Below are positions 35,367 to 47,799 of a DNA stretch of 64,000 nucleotides, piece after piece. The notes under the pieces are model-generated. The model did not search any database. It saw nothing but the letters and a program-made list of their open reading frames with translations, and was not told the DNA's origin. The translations under genes were made by a program, and so were the position numbers. Where the stretch lies: assembly GCA_035772785.1 (NCBI GenBank), contig JAOCPU010000083.1:1-64000 (forward strand), in the 5' to 3' direction. The first letter of the stretch is position 1; every line of letters begins with the position of its first letter. The DNA comes from Phlebiopsis flavidoalba (Eukaryota; Basidiomycota; Agaricomycetes; Polyporales; Phanerochaetaceae).

Positions 35367-37634
35367 TTGTTTGTCGGCAGTGCCACGAAAGCGCCGAAGC
35401 GCCCAAGATGCGATCACAGATTGCACCGTGATCGATGTCCTACAACAAGAGGCCCTCGCATTTGGAAGGCAGGTTCAAACTTGATCTCCCCTCCTCTTGC
35501 CGAAGGGCTTGACGTCCAGAAGACGATTGAGCGTCTGATCAAGGATGGTCACCTAACCCGTCATCCCAACCGCCAGAATCCCAAGTGTCCCTTGCGCTGG
35601 AAGGTCTTTGCGAACAACCCCTCCGCGATCAAGTCAAACACGGAGAACGAGCTCTTCTACAACATCGAGAGAATCGTCGAGGCTATCAAGTCTGCATCCA
35701 AATTAAAGGAGGAGAAGATCACGCTCGATGTCATGTGTAATCCTGACCGCGTTCCCATCCCAACTACACGCGACAACAACACGAAACCCGACTGCTACGG
35801 TGTCCTGCGGACCATCGACAAGGAAGAGACTACCGTCAAAGGACACCGGAAGCCGTATTGGTTCAAGATTGGTGTACCAGCCGAGTTCAAGAAGGAGACC
35901 AAGGATGAGGTCCAGGTGAGTGTCTTTGACCGACGAATCTGTCCGTTCACGGGCCAATTCATGGCCGTTCTGATCTTCCTTCTCATTAGAATTGGACTCA
36001 AACTCTATGGTCGCTGAACTATATCATGCAAGAAGACCCGCGACGACGTTTCGTCTTCGCATTCACCATCGAGGACACCAACATGCGGATCTGGGTCGCG
36101 AGCCGGTCTGACGTGCTCGTATCGCTTCCGTTCAACTTCATTGAGGTCAGATATTATCGTCATCCTTCCCGTCACGTGAAAAAGGAATCACGTGCTCCTA
36201 GCAATACGACCACACGATTGAGTTTTTTCTACGTATTGTGTACGCCAACGAAGACCAGCTCGGGTGGGACACGACCATCGAGCGCCTCCCCCGAGCAAGT
36301 CCGAGCGAGCCATTCCAGTACGACATCAAGTGCTCGAACGCTACATACAGGACGGTTCGACTTATCTCCGACCTCGGCGCAGAGGCTCTCCGTGGCCGCG
36401 GCACTCGCGTATGGGAAGTCCGCAGGGTCGACGACGACGACGACAACGTAGACTCGAAGTCTCTCGTACTCAAGGATGCGTGGGTGGACTCGGACCGCCA
36501 ACGGGAGCATATCATCCTAGCGAAAATTCGCGAGGCGGCCACCGAGAAGGGACTCCTAGAGGGTTTCGAGAGACACTTCATGAAGATCAGGGCTGCCGGC
36601 GATGTTCATATTGGCGAAGACGTCGATCATACGCATGACCTCATCCTACGCAAACGTTCGCGAGATGAGGGATCCAAGGGACACTTGAATGTTCGGGTCA
36701 CACCGCAGAACAAGCCGAAGCAAGCCCCGACGCGCGCCCAGGTCATCGTGAACGAGCAGTCCAAATCTCAGGCGCAATCTGGACCGACAGGGGTGAAGAA
36801 ACTACCTGGAGACGCAGCTCAGAAAGTGCTTCAGTACCATGCGAAGGTTCACTATCGTATCGTTTTCGAGGAACTTGGATGCACCATTGCCGAGATGGAC
36901 ACGCTCTCGGGCTCGCTTGGAGCCCTGATCGACGCAGTTAAAGGTGAGAGTAAACGCATATATCAACGACCTCATTTGTCTTACGGATAGGCTAGGCTTG
37001 AAGATACTTCATCGGTGTGGATGGGTCCATCGCGACATCAGCTCTGGCAACGTCCTTGTAGTCAACGGAGTGGGGAAGCTCTCTGATCTCGAATATGCCA
37101 AACGGGAGGATGACAAGGACATACACGGGCTTCGTACGGTATGTCGGACGACCTTTGACGAGTGAATCGAATAAAACTAATTGTTGACTCGAGGGCACTC
37201 CGGACTTCATGGCAACCGAGGTGCAAGTCCAACAGTACTGTCATGTGTCGCAGCGCGAAACAGATGGGGATGGCGGCATGTCAGCGACACAGGTCCTTGC
37301 GCTCCTTGAAAAAGTACACGAAGGCATAGACGAACAGCCGCTAGCCTCGGAAGACAACAAATCGGCCGCCCAGGGCGCATCCTCTGCCTCCGGCACGTCT
37401 ATCCTCCCCGGTGCACCCCAAAACGCTCACAATATAAAGGCGTACGATCCCGATGAATTTCGGCACAACCCCCTTCACGATTTGGAATCTGTTCTATGGC
37501 TAGCAATTTGGCTCCTTGTGTGCTCGAAAATACGAAGGTCAGCGCAAAATTCGGACGAGGAATGTATCCATTACACTGCCGTTTTTAACTTGACATATAA
37601 TCGCTCATGGACTGAGCTTCACCCAAATCTATGA
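35367..37634 (+). CDS. FunK1 fungal protein kinase, copy D (open frame)
   Basis: This is the only FunK1 copy here that splices into one open frame. Exons are 35367-35915, 35990-36145, 36202-36943, 36996-37138 and 37194-37634 (2031 nt, 676 residues), all with GT-AG introns. Domains in order: TKPDCYGVLRTI, PYWFKIGVPAEFK, DPRRRFVFAFTIEDTNMRIW, NEDQLGWDTT, GRGTRVWEVRR, LVLKDAWVDS (presumed ATP-binding Lys), VHYRIVFEELGC, catalytic loop GWVHRDISSGN, KLSDLEYAKRED (DLE where most kinases have DFG), GTPDFMATE and FRHNPLHDLES. Comparison with copy E shows about 430 bp missing near 35495, which removed the native start and N-terminal domain; the present ATG lies in former 5' flank. The C-terminus also ends early, without the basic KRQK tail. 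Function and activity unknown. Confidence 0.85.
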
Positions 37635-38062
37635 GCTAATGTGCGCCGTGTCTTTTGCCTCACCAACGTGAACGGTTGCAGATCAGCAGCCACCGCTACT
37701 ACGACCGATGGCGTTCAAAGTTTAGTATAATCTGAAGTCCGAAATGCACCGTGTGAGCGCAAAAATTGGAACGCTCTGAGGCGTACCGTGCAGGTGGGGC
37801 GCATTAACGACGGAAGGGCATATACTTGATGTTGGATAACACCATTACGTTCTGATTATCTGACAAAGAAAAGAAAGACATTGTACATGGACAGTTTTTT
37901 ATGTCGTAATAAGACGATAATCGTATAGATATCTTTGGCCAACACTTCGAAGTTTGGTCGCAACACCCTGCGCGCCGAAGAGCCCCAATCATGTCCGAAA
38001 TTGGAGTCACAGCCCGGACTCCGGAGTCGCAGCAGGCTCGCTTCCCGCGTGAGAAAAGCCAC
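37635..38062. other. intergenic between convergent FunK1 D and F
   Basis: No gene recognised. Confidence 0.35.
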
Positions 38063-40960
38063 TCAAAAACGCTCGCAATGAACGCGTCCGCGTCGATCGC
38101 ACTCTGCGGGTTGGAACAGGTGAGCAGTCGGACTGTGTGTGGTCTTCTGCCGTTTGGACGGCGGACTTATGCTGTTTGCGCTTGAGGAGCTGCGCGGGCG
38201 GACCTGTGCGGTCTTGTCTCGATGTGCGCCCGCTGCAGCTATGGTCCTGGCCATCTTATTTTCCGAGCCTGCGAGGGCGTCCTCTTCGGCAGACTTGGAT
38301 AACGCAACTGTGGCGGCGTCGGCTTCAGCGGTCTTGGTTATGGCACCCTGTATCGCCGTCGGCGTGCGCAGCCTCTGGATCTTTTGATGTACCAGCATCC
38401 GTTCCCGTGTCTGAGGGCACGTCGTCTTCCCGCCGGACATGCAGATCGTTGCCAGTAATAAGGAGGCGCTCCACGCCTACCTTGAGAAACCTGTACCCAG
38501 TCGTCGTACAGCGCCGAAGTCGCGACGTCGAGCCGCTTGAGCGTGGGGGCCTGCTCCAACACACTCGCACAACCCTCCGCCTCGTATCGCTCGATGAGCC
38601 AAGAGCGAAAATGGTCGAGGAGATCTGCAAGATCTTCGACAGGTGGCAGGAGTGGTTCCATTTATGTCGGCCAAAATCGATGATCCCCAGAGGCCGCTGC
38701 ACATGATCGAGTACCGGATTTCTTCGCCAGTCCAGAGCTTCTCCGCTGCCTTTACGTGGTGTCGCATGTAGGTCGGCCAATCCTCATCTGAGATGCTCTT
38801 CCTCGAGTTGACGTACTCCAAGCGGACAAGCAGCCAGGTCTCAACCCACATCAGGGCGACTCGAGATCGTGCAAGGGGTTGTGGCGGAAGGTGGGAAGCT
38901 GTGTACGATTGGTATTTCTCGGAAGGGGTGCTTAAACCCCGCTGTGGCCCGGAAGGCTTTCTTCCGATCTCTTCTGGCCAGTTCTTCTGCGACGTCTTCA
39001 GGACGGATGCACTTCACATATGGCAGGTGCGCATAGGCCTGACGTCCCACTTCGGAGGCCATGAACTCGGCCGTGCCCTATTGTCGCGTGATTATGGGCA
39101 TTGACAGCAGTGAGGTAAACACTCACTATATGCGTCGATAACCTTCGGGCTCGAGAGGATCGGTCTCCTGCTGCGCATACTCCAGGTCAGCAAGCTTCCC
39201 TACTCCGTTCACTATGAGGATGTTTCCGATACTGATATCACGATGGACCCAGCCGCATTGATGCAGAATCTTTAGACCTAGATCCCATGTCAGTAAAGTC
39301 CAAGGTTTTTGCAGTACGTCAGGGTCTCACCTTGCACCGCGTCGGCCAGAGCTTCGAGGGGGCATGCGAAAGCATATCCACGTCAATAGACGCGCAGCGA
39401 CCCACCTCTTCAAACACAATGCGGTGGTGCACAAACGATGGCATCTGCATGACCCTTTGCAGAGGGTCCCCCAGATCACTCGGTACAAACCGCTGTGCTT
39501 CAATGTCCTGCTTCGCTGGAATGACTGGCATGCCGGTATCAGCTTTCTCCGCTGCATAAGCCATAGCTGGGTTGGGCCGTTCGAATAAAGCCGCGGCGCG
39601 TATGGTCGACCCGCAGTTGTCCTTGCCACCCAGGACGTCGCCGCCGAATTGTCTTGACCTTGATGAGAAAATGTCGCTCGAAGCCCATCTAGCAAACCCA
39701 AGCGGCTGGTTCTTCTCGAAGGAATCTGTAGCCTAAGCATCTCGCCTCACGACGACGTTTTGCCTCACCGGCCAGCATGCGTCCTTGAGAACGAGGGGTG
39801 TCATGTCTTCAGTGCCATACACCGCATCCTGTAGCGCGTGCACTTCTCCATACACGAGTTCACCGTGTCCCGAACAGTCTTTCCGACCCGGAAGCAGTGA
39901 TGAGGCGTACCGTCTTTGTAAGTGACGCATCTGCACATTCGATGTGGTACGGTCGGTGTTCACCCATACCTGGACGAGTTGTCCGTACAGCGTATAGTCT
40001 TGTCCACACCCCAGCTGCTCTTGTTGCTGCGATTACATGAGTCTCAGGAAAAATTCCGTGGTGTGTAGTCGTATCTCTTTACATATGAGATGATGTCAGA
40101 TGTTGATCCAAGCACACTGGGATTCGAAGCTGATCACCTCGATGAAGTTGAATGGCAGTGAGACAAGCACGCCAGCGCGGCTCGCGGACCAAATCCTAAA
40201 TATTCACGCCTTCGATTGTGAAGGCAAACAACATAAACGCCTCCGCGGGTCTACCTTCATGAAAGTGTTTCAACCAGGAGATGATCCCGGCCCAGTTTCT
40301 AGCAATGACCGGTCAACAGAGAACACTCGTACAATCATCGGTGAAAGGCACTGACCTTCACCCTCATCGTCTTCATCTGTACTTCCGCTGAGCTCATCCC
40401 AGGTACTGCCATATGCTCGCGAGTGAGGGCCTTTTTTCTGACGCATCGACCGGCGATTCAAGTTCATCGACGCGTAGCACTCCGCAGAAGTCAGGCTTTG
40501 GCTCCGTATCAGTTCCACCTAAAAGCGATTATCGCCGAGGCTGAATCCGATGTTGTGTTCGGGATATGCTTGAAGGTCAGACTAGGCTCCGAATCTTCGT
40601 TGCATGCGTCCCTGGATAGCGTCCAGTAATATCCTCGATCTCGCGATAGGCCCTGTTCTCTAAGTCGACACGCCAGCTTGAAGGGGTTCGATCAAAACCA
40701 CTTCCACCCGCCATGATTCCCTAGGAGCAAAGACCTCGACAAATGCACCTTGCTTTTGGAGCTTGCGAATGTTTTTACACCGTCTCACGGTGATTGTTTT
40801 ACCATGAGACGGAAGTGCAGGCAGGATCCCCTCACGTCCCAGGAAAAAATGTCACGGGGAGCTGCTCAGGGTCGAGCCCATGTTCCACTTGAGGCGCGTG
40901 TTACGCCTCTTGACCCCAAGGCTCGGCATTTTCTGGATTGCTTTCTTACAGCCTTATGCA
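38063..40960 (-). pseudogene. FunK1 fungal protein kinase, copy F
   Basis: The most diverged copy. N-terminal text LPVTFF and GDPA near 40800-40860 corresponds to the SFFLG/GILP motif of copies A and C. The middle part has a recognisable but broken TIEG segment (about 40200), MTPLVLKDACW (about 39790, presumed ATP-binding Lys) and HRIVFEEVGRC (about 39410). The catalytic loop GWVHRDISIGN lies at about 39220-39255, followed by KLADLEYAQQETD. The C-lobe reads FMASEVGRQAYAHLPYVK (about 39040) and LHDLES-like text (about 38870), then WVETWLLVRLEYV. The tail ends SKRQKTTHSPTAHLFQP before a stop at 38063. Breaks occur near 39730 and 38860. The start is uncertain. Confidence 0.83.
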
Positions 40961-41997
40961 TGTCCTAACAAAATGAGTACAAGGTAAGGGAGGAGATACA
41001 GCTCATTTGCACTCACCGTTCCTAGTACCGGTCGTTGGGTAGCGTCCACTCCGGTACATGGCGGGATCATTCGGTGAGGGGAGACAACCTCATACTTCGA
41101 AGAGCTCAAATAAGAATGGAGAGGAGGTGTCACAGCAGAAATAGAGCTAGGTTGTGGAGAGTGTCAGAGGTGGCCGAGAGTAAAAATAATAATCGAGCCT
41201 AAATATCAATTACCGAATGCGGCAGGGGCGACGTTGATGCAATGATGTGCGGGAGATCCCCTAACCCGATCAAACCAGTATCCCTTCGCCAATTTTTGCC
41301 AGCAAACATAGCAGCCAAAGTTGAAGTGCGCGTCACAAATCAACACCGTGTACAGCTGAATAGTAATTGATCTTCGTCCTCGAGACGACTTGCTTAGGGA
41401 CGGGCACCTGTGATTCGCAGGAGGGGGTCGCAGATTCCAGCATGGCCCGGAAGTTGCCAGACTCCAGGTCAACGGACGTGGGACACAATGCTGTTTGTCA
41501 CAAGTAATCATTTCAGATCGAAAGGGATTCTCTCAAGGTTGATCCTCGTGCAGTGAGGACTGAGGTTGTTGCAAACTCCACCATCAGCCACTCCAAGGCG
41601 GGCATGCCGTGATCCGATCTTGGACGGCATCACGGCTTGGCCATGGTGCTCGTTTGCGGAGCTCGAACAATCCAGCTTGCGCTCCCCCTTCACCGTGCTT
41701 TCTCGCAATCGGCAGGTCGCAAGCCACCACACCATGTACTTCTGCCACAACCCCAAGAGCATGAGTATGCCTAGCTCGTTGTTTACACCCTCACGGCCAC
41801 GACCCACCAATCGAGTACGTCAACGTTGAATGCCATTCCTTTTAATCGCTGCTGAGGATCTGATTTCGACTGCACTCATAGAATCATTTCCCGTCACGCT
41901 ATCCTGTGGGGCTTGGAGTTGACTGTGTACAGCCAAACCCTTTTATCAGGCTATGTGCGGACGTGTCCCAGCTTCCCGTGCAGTTTCTTCCTAGGCA
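40961..41997. other. intergenic between FunK1 F and G
   Basis: About 1 kb divergent region. Open frames at 41206-41511 and 41508-41810 (both minus) have no recognisable domain and are not called. Confidence 0.35.
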
Positions 41998-44762
41998 GTG
42001 AGAACGGCATCTTACCTACCGCTTCAATCTACGGCAAGCGAGTCATCGAAAAAACTTGCTGGAACGAATAACTCCAAAACCTCGACAGTACGCCATCATC
42101 GTCGTTTATGCACTGCGCAGGACACACGCCTTCCTAATGCGAGACACGGAGAATCCAATCTGTTCCACAGGATGGAGAAAAAATCATCCACGCCATCAGA
42201 CGCGAACACGAGGAAAAAAAACGGAAACCTACACTAACTTTCTTCTACAACCCTGGCAGAGATCATTCAGCGGCCACACGCGACCAGAACGCGAGACCCG
42301 AACTGTTACGGCATATTAGACGACTCGGAGGACTTTATAAGAGGCGACGCAAATGCAAAAGGCCATGTAAGGCCACGCTGGTCAAGCATTGGCGCTTTTG
42401 GTCAGCTCAAGGAGAACGCGAGCGACTTAACATACAGGTACGTGAGGCCGGCCGATAATCTTTGCGCGTTTCTTCGCCGTTCCTCAAAGCCAGATATGTA
42501 GAATTGTAATCAAGTCATTCGTTCATTGAGAGACATCATGCAAGAGGACCCACGTCGAAGATTTGTATTTGCGTTCTCGATGGAGGGCGCCGCTTATAGC
42601 GCATAGTGGTTCACCTGGCCGCGAAACCGATCGAGCGTCCTCGTGTCTTTCCCATTCGGCTTCATTGAGGTAAGTCCAGATCTCTATTGCCACACCAATT
42701 TAATGAGTTTTTCCAGCGATCTCCATTCATACCATGGAACTATTTGTGCGACTCATGTACGCCAGCGAAGAGGAGCGCGGACTGGACACGACCATGAAAC
42801 GCCGGAAGGTTATTGATGCTGGACGACCCGCCCCACTACTACCTTACATGCTCAGGCGTCACGTACAGGGACGGTACGTATTATTTCTGATGTCGGTGGT
42901 GCACAAGATCTCCTGCGGTCGAGGGACCCGCGTATGGGAGGTGCGCCAAGTCAAAGATGACGGTACAGAAGACCAAAAACCGCTCGTCCTCAAGGGGACA
43001 GCATGGGTAGATTCGTTCGCGCAATCGCGAAGACACTATTTGGAAAGCAGTCAGGAAAGATGCCGAGGAGACCGGCTGCCTTGTCGCCTTCGAGCGATAC
43101 TTCGTGAAGATCAGAGCGGCAGGTGATGTCTACATTTTGCGGGCAGCAGGATAACACGCACGCCCCCCCGTCGTACGTGGTCGTCCTCCGTCTAAACCGG
43201 CCACAACTCCGTTGGGCCATCCAGTAACGCTTGGTAGGAAGTCAGCACAGGGAAACGCAAGTATCTACCGTGTCAACATTGAAGCCTGAGGACCCAGAGG
43301 CTGTCAACGCCTTGCCCATGGACGTAGCAAAGAGTCCTGAGGATCACGTGCAGAAGATCCTTCAACACGAACCGAAAGTTCACTATCGAATCGTATTTGA
43401 AGAGGTTGGCTGCACCGTCGTGATACAGGCACGCTCTCGGACGCACTTCACGGCAATTGGCCGACGCGTTGGAAGGTGAGTGTGTCATACTCCAACGTCA
43501 GCATGCGAGCTTACCACTGGCGAAGGTTTGAAGGTACTCCATCAGTGCAGCTGGGTGCATCGCGACATCAGCACCGGTAACGTCTTAGTCGTCGATGGAG
43601 TCGGGAAGCTTACAGACCTAGAATATGCCAAGCGCTGAGAATGACAATACGATGCGCGAGAGTCGTACGGTGCGTAGCCCCTCTCACTCTCCTCGTCGGG
43701 TCCATGGTTAACATTGGCTGGGCGGGGTCAACGTATCCTTAGGGTACTCCAGAAACTTCATATCCAACGAGGGTAGACAGACAAGGCTATCTGTATATAC
43801 CGCCGGGTCTCAAAAAGAACAAAAGCTCCCCGCGGTCACGTGGGAATGAAGTTCTCGCAGTCATTGACGGAACGGAGACCGACAGTTCCCACAACACCGC
43901 GCGGACCCTCCGCCACTTCTGGCCCGTCTTCCTCTATTGACGCAAGAAAACCGTACGACCCCGAAGAGTTCCGACACAATCCCCTTCACGATCTGGAATC
44001 CATGATGTGGCTTGGAGGCTGGCTGCTCGTGTGTTCCGACTATGAGCGGCCGCGCAGCATCACCTCGGACTCAGAATGGGCCGCGTTTCTGATCGCCAAG
44101 CCGAATCCGCGTTCAATCTGTTCGGAGACTACGCAAATCGTTACGAGGTGATGCCTTGGAACTACCAAGAAATTCATGCGAAGCTATTCAAAACAGTGGC
44201 CCATTCCCCAAATTTGCGCTGATCGGTACAGAACTGGAGCGCTTCAGGGAACAACTCTACACGCGATACTTCGCAGCGGCGGCAGAGCGTTTCGCGGCCA
44301 ACAAGCAACCCCCTTTCGCCACCATGGCTAGAGACCTGCACGACGTGTTTGTTGCTGCAGGTCGCCTCAATAAAGCCGTAGAGGTACCTCAAGGCCAACA
44401 ATAACGATCTGCCGAGATTACCACCCACGACCAATCCCTCGAACTCGGCGCCAGCAAAACCACAGCAGCTAGATGCCAGCACCGCCAGCACCGCAAGCTG
44501 CAAGTAGTAACATACCCGCAATATTAGTCGAGTGGATTCAGGACAGCGCACCAGCAAGCGACAGAAGATCAATCTCCGCACCTGCTCAACACGTTCAGCC
44601 AGATCGCGATTGCTTCGTAAGACGACGGGAATAGGCGACGGGACAATCCAATCCAGGACCTCAAATTCATCTAGGATACACCCTGTGCATCCTGTACAAA
44701 ATACTGCAGCCGGCGTAATTAGAATAAAATGCTCTTCGGCTACATCCGCATACTCAAAATGA
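41998..44762 (+). pseudogene. FunK1 fungal protein kinase, copy G
   Basis: Recognisable from DPNCYGILDD (about 42296) through an intron at about 42438-42499, DPRRRFVFAFSMEG (about 42548) with an in-frame stop shortly after (near 42605), then an intron and MELFVRLMYASEEERGLDTT. It continues GRGTRVWEVRQVKDDGTED, KPLVLKGTAWVDS, VHYRIVFEEVGC (about 43376) and the catalytic loop WVHRDISTGN (about 43552). KLTDLEYAKR follows, then EEFRHNPLHDLESMMWLGGW (about 43960), ALIGTELERFREQLY and a tail with SKRQKINLRTC (about 44550). The end after 44600 is uncertain. Its 3' end is duplicated at 55110-55830. The in-frame stop and frame changes mark it as broken. Confidence 0.86.
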
Positions 44763-44971
44763 TGATAATCTAGGGGTTCAGGACGCAGACGTGAGTTGCG
44801 GACAGACCGGTGTCCGAACGGGCACATGTTGCCTGAGTCTACCTCTGCGCGATGAATCCTTCGCACGGCGTATGATGTAAGCTGTACCCGCCAGCTGCTA
44901 GTGTATTCTGCCACGCACATCGATATCTATACATGACGATAGTGGACTGCAAGCGCTCGATGGGCATGAGG

Positions 44972-45360
44972 CTACGAGGACAAGGATAACACCTTCGCGT
45001 CCAGAACCGCCATATTAATCCCAAGCCCAACGATGGGATCGCCCTCGGCGTGCACAGAGACGTGGACCAGAGATGGGGATGGATACGATTGGTCCGGGGA
45101 GGGCGAGGGAGTCATGCCCTCGCAATCCTCGAAGTATGCAGGGTCGACGTAGATGCCGAGGCCCGTCAAAGGAAGAGGGCAAGTGACCTCAAGCGTCGGG
45201 GTGGGCAGCTGGAGGCCAAGGCCATTGGAACCTTCGGTGCTGCCTGGGGTAGACTGGTCAGTATATGCTGGAGTCCACCTCGTGAAAGTTGACAACTCAC
45301 TGCTGGCGGCGCTGGCCCAAGGCAAGGTGGAACGCATAACGGACTTGGTCATGATGGATT
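44972..45360 (-). CDS. small unknown gene, uninterrupted paralogue (empty site)
   Basis: Family not recognised. The last exon reads from STPGSTEGSNGLGLQLPTP through TGLGIYVDPAYFEDCEGM, a Pro/Ser-rich SPSPDQSYPSPS segment and VHAEGDPIVGLGINM, ending VLSLSS and TAG at 44972-44974. An intron occupies complement 45254-45300 (GTGAGT...CTGACCAG) at the same place as in the copy at 1-322. Only the C-terminal portion can be defined; exons further upstream were not identified. The target site of the 12.9 kb element corresponds to 44993-44995 (AAG on the minus strand), which is uninterrupted here. Codon-position changes between the copies support real coding history. Confidence 0.6.
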
Positions 45361-45409
45361 AATAATTCGGTGGCAATGGGAGTAACAATTCAAGTTTTCT
45401 GAGGAGACC

Positions 45410-45860
45410 TACGTTGACAGGCGACATGATTCTTACGTACGGTTTCAAGCGTTGCGTCTGTTTGTACACGGTCAACAACGTCGGCTGTCCATACCAGGCG
45501 TTTCCGCCACGGAAGAGCAAGTCTATATGATCAATAAGAAGGATACAATGTCCGCTTTGGGAGGTATTCGGCGCGGATGCTCGCACAAGAGGTCATCGGA
45601 GAGCGGAAGAAAGCAGGATACGCTCGGGTAAAATTTGGCTCCGCGTCGGGAAAACCTATTATGGAAGCGGGGCGTGGGAGCGCGACACACCCGACGCGCG
45701 CGACGGGATAAGCGCTTAACCGTCTTCGGCTCACGTTCGAGTTCGAAACACCCATGTTCAAAGTTGCTGGCATTCCATTCAAGGCAATCGACGGTAGAAC
45801 ACCGCTGGAACTATTGCCGGGCAATGTATACAATGCGGTATGTACATACCCTTTACTACT
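45410..45860 (+). other. coding-like remnants, unassigned
   Basis: Short plus-strand stretches look protein-like: TVNNVGCPYQAFPPRKSKS (about 45468-45525), YSARMLAQEVIGERKKAGYA (about 45565) and LTFEFETPMFKVAGIPFKAI (about 45730-45790), then LLPGNVYNAV. They are in different frames and I cannot assemble or name them. Confidence 0.3.
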
Positions 45861-46149
45861 GAGGTCGAAATGAACGCTGTGTTAGATCGCAGCCACTTCC
45901 AAGTCTGCTGCAGTGTCTCTGCTACATGTGAAACAACACTGACAAGTATTCAAGGAGTGACCGCGTTATAGACGCCACGATTCTATTCCAGATGATGCTC
46001 GCATCAGCAGGGTACGCTCTTTGTCCTGAGTATCCACTCACGATATTCAACTATTACAGCAGCGGTTGAGGGGATTTATTTCTGTCCAAGCGCCCTACCG
46101 TCGCAGTGAGTACAGTGTTCCATTGGAAAAAAAGGTGTACAATACTCAC

Positions 46150-46877
46150 GTTCGGCCCAGCAGCCAAGCTGAGTTTGTAAGGCGCCTTGGAGTCAGTCTC
46201 TCCGGCCGGATTTCTTCATCGTCAGCAACACAGTCTCCCCGCCCTTGTCCACCCCAACATTGAAGCTGTAATATATCCACCCTCAAAGAAAATCACCCTG
46301 GAAAGATGCCTTCACGGTACCGTCACTCCCGACGGAGTAGTCGCGCAAGATGGCACTGATAGCGAAGGGTGCCTTCTTCGTACCAGACGCGTCCTGCGAC
46401 CACTGGAAGAACAATGAGACCGGCGCGCTCATGCCGACGCCGACAGGGAAGACGACGGTGATCATCTCGTTCTGGGCGTACTCGAACCAGTCGAGCTTGC
46501 CGACGAACGTGCGCGCGGACACTGCGGTCGACTGGTCGGAGTAGAAGAGGGGGAGCGTCCAGGGGCCCGATTGCGCGTTGTTCGGGTTGTGCATCGTGAC
46601 CTCGACGTTGGAGTTGTTGGCCCCGATGGTACCGCGGAAGGTGTGTACCAGCCGAAGGAGAACTCGACGGCAGGGTGCCGTTGCTCGAAGGCTTATCGGC
46701 GACGGTGATGGTGCCCGGTGACAGTGGCATTGGCCTTGGGGAACCTGGCTCGTTGACGGTCCATTGCCAGAAGCCCAGACAGGCTGGTTGAAGGCTGAGG
46801 GTGCCGGGGCAATCGATGGTGATGCTATCGTTGGAAGCGTAGGAGAGCCAGTCGAATTTTCCGGTGAAGACAAACAT
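46150..46877 (-). CDS. two-repeat beta-rich protein of unknown function
   Basis: The ATG at 46877 opens MFVFTGKFDWLSYASNDSIT. A second, clearly related unit follows about 100 residues later: FVGKLDWFEYAQNEMITVVF (about 46445-46510). Each unit continues with a QW-containing segment (CLGFWQWTVNEPGS; SLFFQWSQDASG), so the protein is an internal duplication, probably of a beta-sandwich domain. No signal peptide is visible. A frame change between the repeats (about 46640-46690) and a stop after KASFQGDFL (46283) interrupt it; further protein-like text (YYSFNVGVDKGGETVLLTM) continues to about 46150. I do not know the family. Confidence 0.55.
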
Positions 46878-46955
46878 GGCGAGTGTTGAATACGACTAGA
46901 AGGGGCTTTAAGACTGAAAGCGAATGTGCTGCAGCCTCTGGCCTGGCGGGGCTCC

Positions 46956-46963
46956 CATATATA
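46956..46963 (-). promoter_or_regulatory. TATA-like box upstream of two-repeat protein
   Basis: GTATATAT on the minus strand about 80 bp upstream of the ATG at 46877. Confidence 0.5.
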
Positions 46964-47799
46964 CTCAACAAGGGCATTTGGCACAGCGCGTCTACCATGG
47001 CGGTTTGAAGGCAGTGTGGCAACCCGACTCACAGAGTCACGCGTACAAGCGAGGCAAACGAGCTTTGTGATTCATTCCAAAAACTGCGAGCGGCATTTCC
47101 TCAGTCATTAAGTGCCGAACGCTTAAAGATGATTGAATGTTCGCAGGATCGTATCCGACATCTTCTCGTCATTGCGGTCTGTGGCGTTACGTCACACATA
47201 ATGCGGAGGATGCATTTGGTTGACAGCGAATATTCGGACGTTCACAGCTTTGTCTCGAAGGGCATGCCGATATTCATCGTTGTCAGACTCGATGTGCTCG
47301 CAAGATAATTACAAGGCCACCGAGCGATTACCCCATACCCACACAAACTCTGTAACGCGAGCACCAAAGTCAATGTCTTGGACAAATTCCTCGCCAAACC
47401 AGAGACGTGCATGCAAAGTGTTAGCCGGTGGGTAGTAGCCTGCGTAACTAAAGGTCAAGGCGAGACGACAAGCAGCTCGATGCGAACCTCATCACATGCG
47501 AGGACACGAACTCTTATACACGTAAGTATGCGAGATACTTGTACTTGCAAGGCTGGCAGTATAAACATTCGCACGCTCTCTCTATTCAACTGTGGGATAC
47601 TACAATTGCATCGAGGACTCCTCTCATCACCGTTTGCGGGGGTCAGTTGATCCACCAAGTCCTCGCTACTACCTCTTAAGTTCCCGTCTCGCCAGCATCA
47701 CACGATTCACTGCATTGCGTCGACTTTCTCTTGCTCGGATAACGAGTTGACAATTGACATGTCGCATCACAGTTGACTTGATGTGTTCTAGGATGTTTT
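46964..47799. other. intergenic
   Basis: No gene supported. Contains the right junction (47772/47773) of the 3-kb segment. Confidence 0.35.

Larger units (their letters stand above)
44780..47772. other. 3-kb segment absent from the duplicate block
   Basis: The sequences flanking this segment are adjacent in the second copy (about 55825-55835), which reads straight from the FunK1 tail into the F-box 3' end. The segment is therefore either an insertion here or a deletion there. I found no inverted ends or target duplication at the junctions. It contains the empty-site gene (44972-45360), unassigned coding-like pieces and the two-repeat protein. Confidence 0.6.

Noticed and set aside
41206..41810. 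Two minus-strand open frames between FunK1 F and G
   Set aside because: No recognisable motif, no splice support, and absent from other FunK1 flanks.
44780..47772. 3-kb segment considered as a cut-and-paste transposon
   Set aside because: Junctions show neither inverted ends nor a target duplication; reported only as a presence/absence difference.
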